Assembly (NCBI GenBank): GCA_029243925.1
Contig: JAQWRC010000159.1
Coordinates: 1-7,648 of the forward strand
DNA: 7,648 nt
Direction of reading: 5' to 3'
DNA from: Phycisphaerales bacterium
GTDB taxonomy: Bacteria; Planctomycetota; Phycisphaerae; Phycisphaerales; SM1A02
The stretch's first letter is position 1. Each line of letters starts with the position of its first letter. Below, piece after piece: positions 6,584 to 7,648 of this stretch. Below the pieces are notes generated by a model. The model saw only the letters and a list, made by a program, of their open reading frames with translations, ran no database searches and was not told where the DNA came from. Position numbers and translations under genes: made by a program.

Positions 6584-6598
6584 TGGATCACCTCCTTT
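6584..6598 (-). promoter_or_regulatory. Extended Shine-Dalgarno, exact complement of the 16S rRNA 3' end
   Basis: On the plus strand these bases read TGGATCACCTCCTTT, the conserved last bases of bacterial 16S rRNA. On the minus strand they read AAAGGAGGTGATCCA, a 15-base match to the anti-SD region and beyond, far longer than a normal SD of 4-6 bases. No other gene start in the window has anything like it. Flanking bases do not resemble 16S helix 45, so this is not an rRNA remnant. The GTG at 6583 begins on the next base. Confidence 0.5.
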
Positions 6599-6655
6599 GA
6601 AATACAACTTGTTCCAGCCATCACCGGGTATGCACCCGATTGCCGGATTTCTTCC

Positions 6656-6675
6656 CCTCCCAACGTCTTGGGAGG
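6656..6675. repeat. Perfect 8-bp stem-loop in the gene-free stretch
   Basis: CCTCCCAA (6656-6663) and TTGGGAGG (6668-6675) form a perfect 8-bp stem around a 4-base loop (CGTC on plus, GACG on minus). No T-tract follows on either strand, so it is not a terminator. It is the strongest local helix inside the candidate RNA. Confidence 0.55.
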
Positions 6676-6783
6676 CACAGCGCCCGTGGGGCATGGTCTC
6701 AAGGACGTCAGCCCACGCTCGTCGTGAATCGCTTTGGCATGCACTGGGGTTTGCCCATGTCATGACCAGAGGTCATTCACTCT

Positions 6784-6814
6784 AAAAGTATCGCCCGGAA
6801 CTGGCCCGGGCGAT
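6784..6814 (-). terminator. Rho-independent terminator of ftsK
   Basis: On the minus strand ATCGCCCGG pairs with CCGGGCGAT (arms at 6814-6806 and 6798-6790) around a 7-base loop. TTTT follows at 6787-6784 after two bases. It lies about 40 bases downstream of the ftsK stop, the expected place. There is no T-tract in the plus direction, so it acts on leftward transcripts only. Confidence 0.7.
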
Positions 6815-6852
6815 GAAGGAAATCATAAATCTGAACACGATCTTCTGGATCG

Positions 6853-7648
6853 TCAGTTTTTGTATTCGCCGGCGTATTCCTCGGGAACCGATTCATCGAG
6901 CCCGTCGGGGTCATCGTCGACGTAGGCCGGATCGGTATCCAGCTCGGAATCCGTGTCGTCCATGGCCTGCATCTGCTCCCAGTCTTCCATGGAAATGAGG
7001 ACTTCACGTGCCTTGGACCCGACGTGCTCGCCAAGAATTCCCGCCATGCCCATCTGGTCGACCAGTCGCGATGATCGGCTGTAGCCGATAGCCAGTCGCC
7101 TTTGCAGCAGTGAAACTGAGCCGCGGCCGCTTTCGATGATGATGCGGACGGCCTGGTCGAACAGGGGGTCGCATTCCTCACGTTTTGCAGAGTTCACGCC
7201 ACCGGTGTCCACGTTTCGCACCTGAATGAGGCTGCGCTCAAAGCTTGGCTTGGCAACTTCCTTGAGGAACTTCACGACCTTGCGGCTTTCAGGGTCACTC
7301 ACAAACGTCCCCTGCCCCCGGCTGATGTCCGGTGTGGAAGGTGTGACGTACATCATGTCGCCATTGCCCAGGAGCAGTTCAGCTCCCTTGCCGTCGAGCA
7401 CGATGCGGCTGTCCATACTGCTGGCAACCTTGCAGGAGAGGCGGCAGGGCATGTTCGACTTGATGAGTCCGGTGACGACATTGGCTTGTGGGCGCTGCGT
7501 CGCGAGGATGAGGTGAATTCCCACCGCTCGTGCCTTCTGGGCAATGCGGACGATCGACTGCTCCACTTCCTTGTTGGTGAGTATGAGATCGGCGAGCTCA
7601 TCGATTACGAAGACGATGTAGTGCAGTCGATCCGGAACCTTCGTCTTC
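6853..7648 (-). CDS. ftsK: DNA translocase FtsK/SpoIIIE, C-terminal part (partial, runs off right edge)
   Basis: The visible 264 residues are the C-terminus of FtsK, the hexameric ATPase that pumps chromosome ends through the division septum. The frame is open to the window edge, beginning within the motor domain. Walker B is seen as IVFVIDELADL (about residues 11-21 of the fragment), followed by HLILATQRPQANVVTGLIKSN and the LLGNGDMMYV segment. GQGTFVSD and a short linker lead to the gamma winged-helix domain (about 159-219), with the DNA-reading helix region LQRRLAIGYSRSSRLVDQM, which in known FtsKs recognises polar KOPS sites. A 45-residue strongly acidic tail (Asp/Glu-rich, ending EEYAGEYKN) follows, longer than in E. 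coli FtsK, which ends close after gamma. The Walker A motif and membrane part lie outside the window. A terminator stands just after the gene. Confidence 0.97.
   Translation of the reverse strand, partial: KTKVPDRLHYIVFVIDELADLILTNKEVEQSIVRIAQKARAVGIHLILATQRPQANVVTGLIKSNMPCRLSCKVASSMDSRIVLDGKGAELLLGNGDMMYVTPSTPDISRGQGTFVSDPESRKVVKFLKEVAKPSFERSLIQVRNVDTGGVNSAKREECDPLFDQAVRIIIESGRGSVSLLQRRLAIGYSRSSRLVDQMGMAGILGEHVGSKAREVLISMEDWEQMQAMDDTDSELDTDPAYVDDDPDGLDESVPEEYAGEYKN

Larger units (their letters stand above)
6501..6783 (-). ncRNA. Candidate structured RNA or leader region between two terminator-like hairpins
   Basis: This part of the 420-bp gene-free stretch has no credible long coding frame. 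Helices seen directly are: 6508-6514 with 6550-6557 (one bulge), 6515-6520 with 6536-6541, 6625-6629 with 6634-6638, 6656-6663 with 6668-6675 (perfect 8 bp), 6685-6690 with 6712-6717, 6724-6729 with 6775-6780, and 6762-6767 with 6771-6776. Some exclude each other, so not all form at once. An A/T-richer, apparently unpaired stretch (about 6558-6612) holds the SD-like sequence and the small frame described separately. The ftsK terminator on the right and the GC hairpin on the left point to a minus-strand unit. I found no convincing promoter and no match to 6S, tmRNA, SRP or RNase P RNA. It may be no more than a structured spacer or an mRNA leader. Confidence 0.35.

Noticed and set aside
6584..6598. 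Remnant of a 16S rRNA gene
   Set aside because: The match stops at 15 bases; preceding bases show no helix 45 or the GTAACAAGGTA segment.
6501..6783. RNase P RNA, tmRNA, 6S RNA, SRP RNA or a cobalamin riboswitch
   Set aside because: Isolated resemblances exist (ACAGAA near 6500, GGGTTCG near 6555, GGGGAAGAAATCCGG near 6650 on the minus strand), but the required order, spacing and core motifs of each family are absent.
6519..6785. 88-codon plus-strand frame and 73-codon minus-strand frame in the gene-free stretch
   Set aside because: Neither has protein-like composition or an SD at its ATG, and both run through the stem-loops; only the last 13 codons of the minus frame follow a strong SD and are kept as a separate low-confidence entry.
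6838..6852. CGATC-CAGAA-GATCG hairpin directly after the ftsK stop as its terminator
   Set aside because: Only 5 bp and no T-run follows; the 9-bp hairpin at 6790-6814 with TTTT is the better candidate.

Overview
The window looks like chromosomal DNA from a moderately GC-rich Gram-negative-type bacterium, most likely a planctomycete of the Phycisphaerae kind. That assignment is inference: it rests on the protein styles (a secreted TPR/Peptidase_MA fusion, an MCC-type carboxyltransferase, an FtsK with an acidic tail) and on the scarcity of Shine-Dalgarno (SD) sequences. No rRNA or tRNA is present to confirm it.

Layout. At the left edge (1-44, minus) is the start of a divergent gene whose first residues read as a signal peptide. 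After a 118-bp divergent intergenic region comes a tight plus-strand operon of four genes: ispF (163-681), a stand-alone HD-domain small alarmone hydrolase (678-1211), a LolA-like lipoprotein (1208-2080) and a large secreted TPR metallopeptidase (2077-4737). All three junctions are ATGA overlaps. The operon meets, tail to tail with a 9-bp gap, a minus-strand acyl-CoA carboxylase carboxyltransferase gene (4747-6432). To its right is a 420-bp gene-free stretch (6433-6852), then the 3' part of ftsK (6853-7648, minus, running off the right edge).

The gene-free stretch is the least ordinary part. It has a terminator-like hairpin at each end and several stem-loops between them. It also holds a 15-base sequence that, on the minus strand, is an exact complement of the usual 3' end of 16S rRNA. 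A GTG and a 13-codon reading frame follow it at ideal spacing, and the frame ends inside the 5' arm of a hairpin. I interpret this as a candidate structured RNA or leader-peptide element on the minus strand. I recognise no known RNA family in it.

How the genes relate. IspF belongs to the MEP isoprenoid pathway. The HD protein probably degrades (p)ppGpp. The last two operon genes are envelope proteins and may act together. FtsK segregates chromosomes. The carboxyltransferase subunit belongs to branched-chain or other acyl-CoA metabolism and has no biotin-carrying partner in view.
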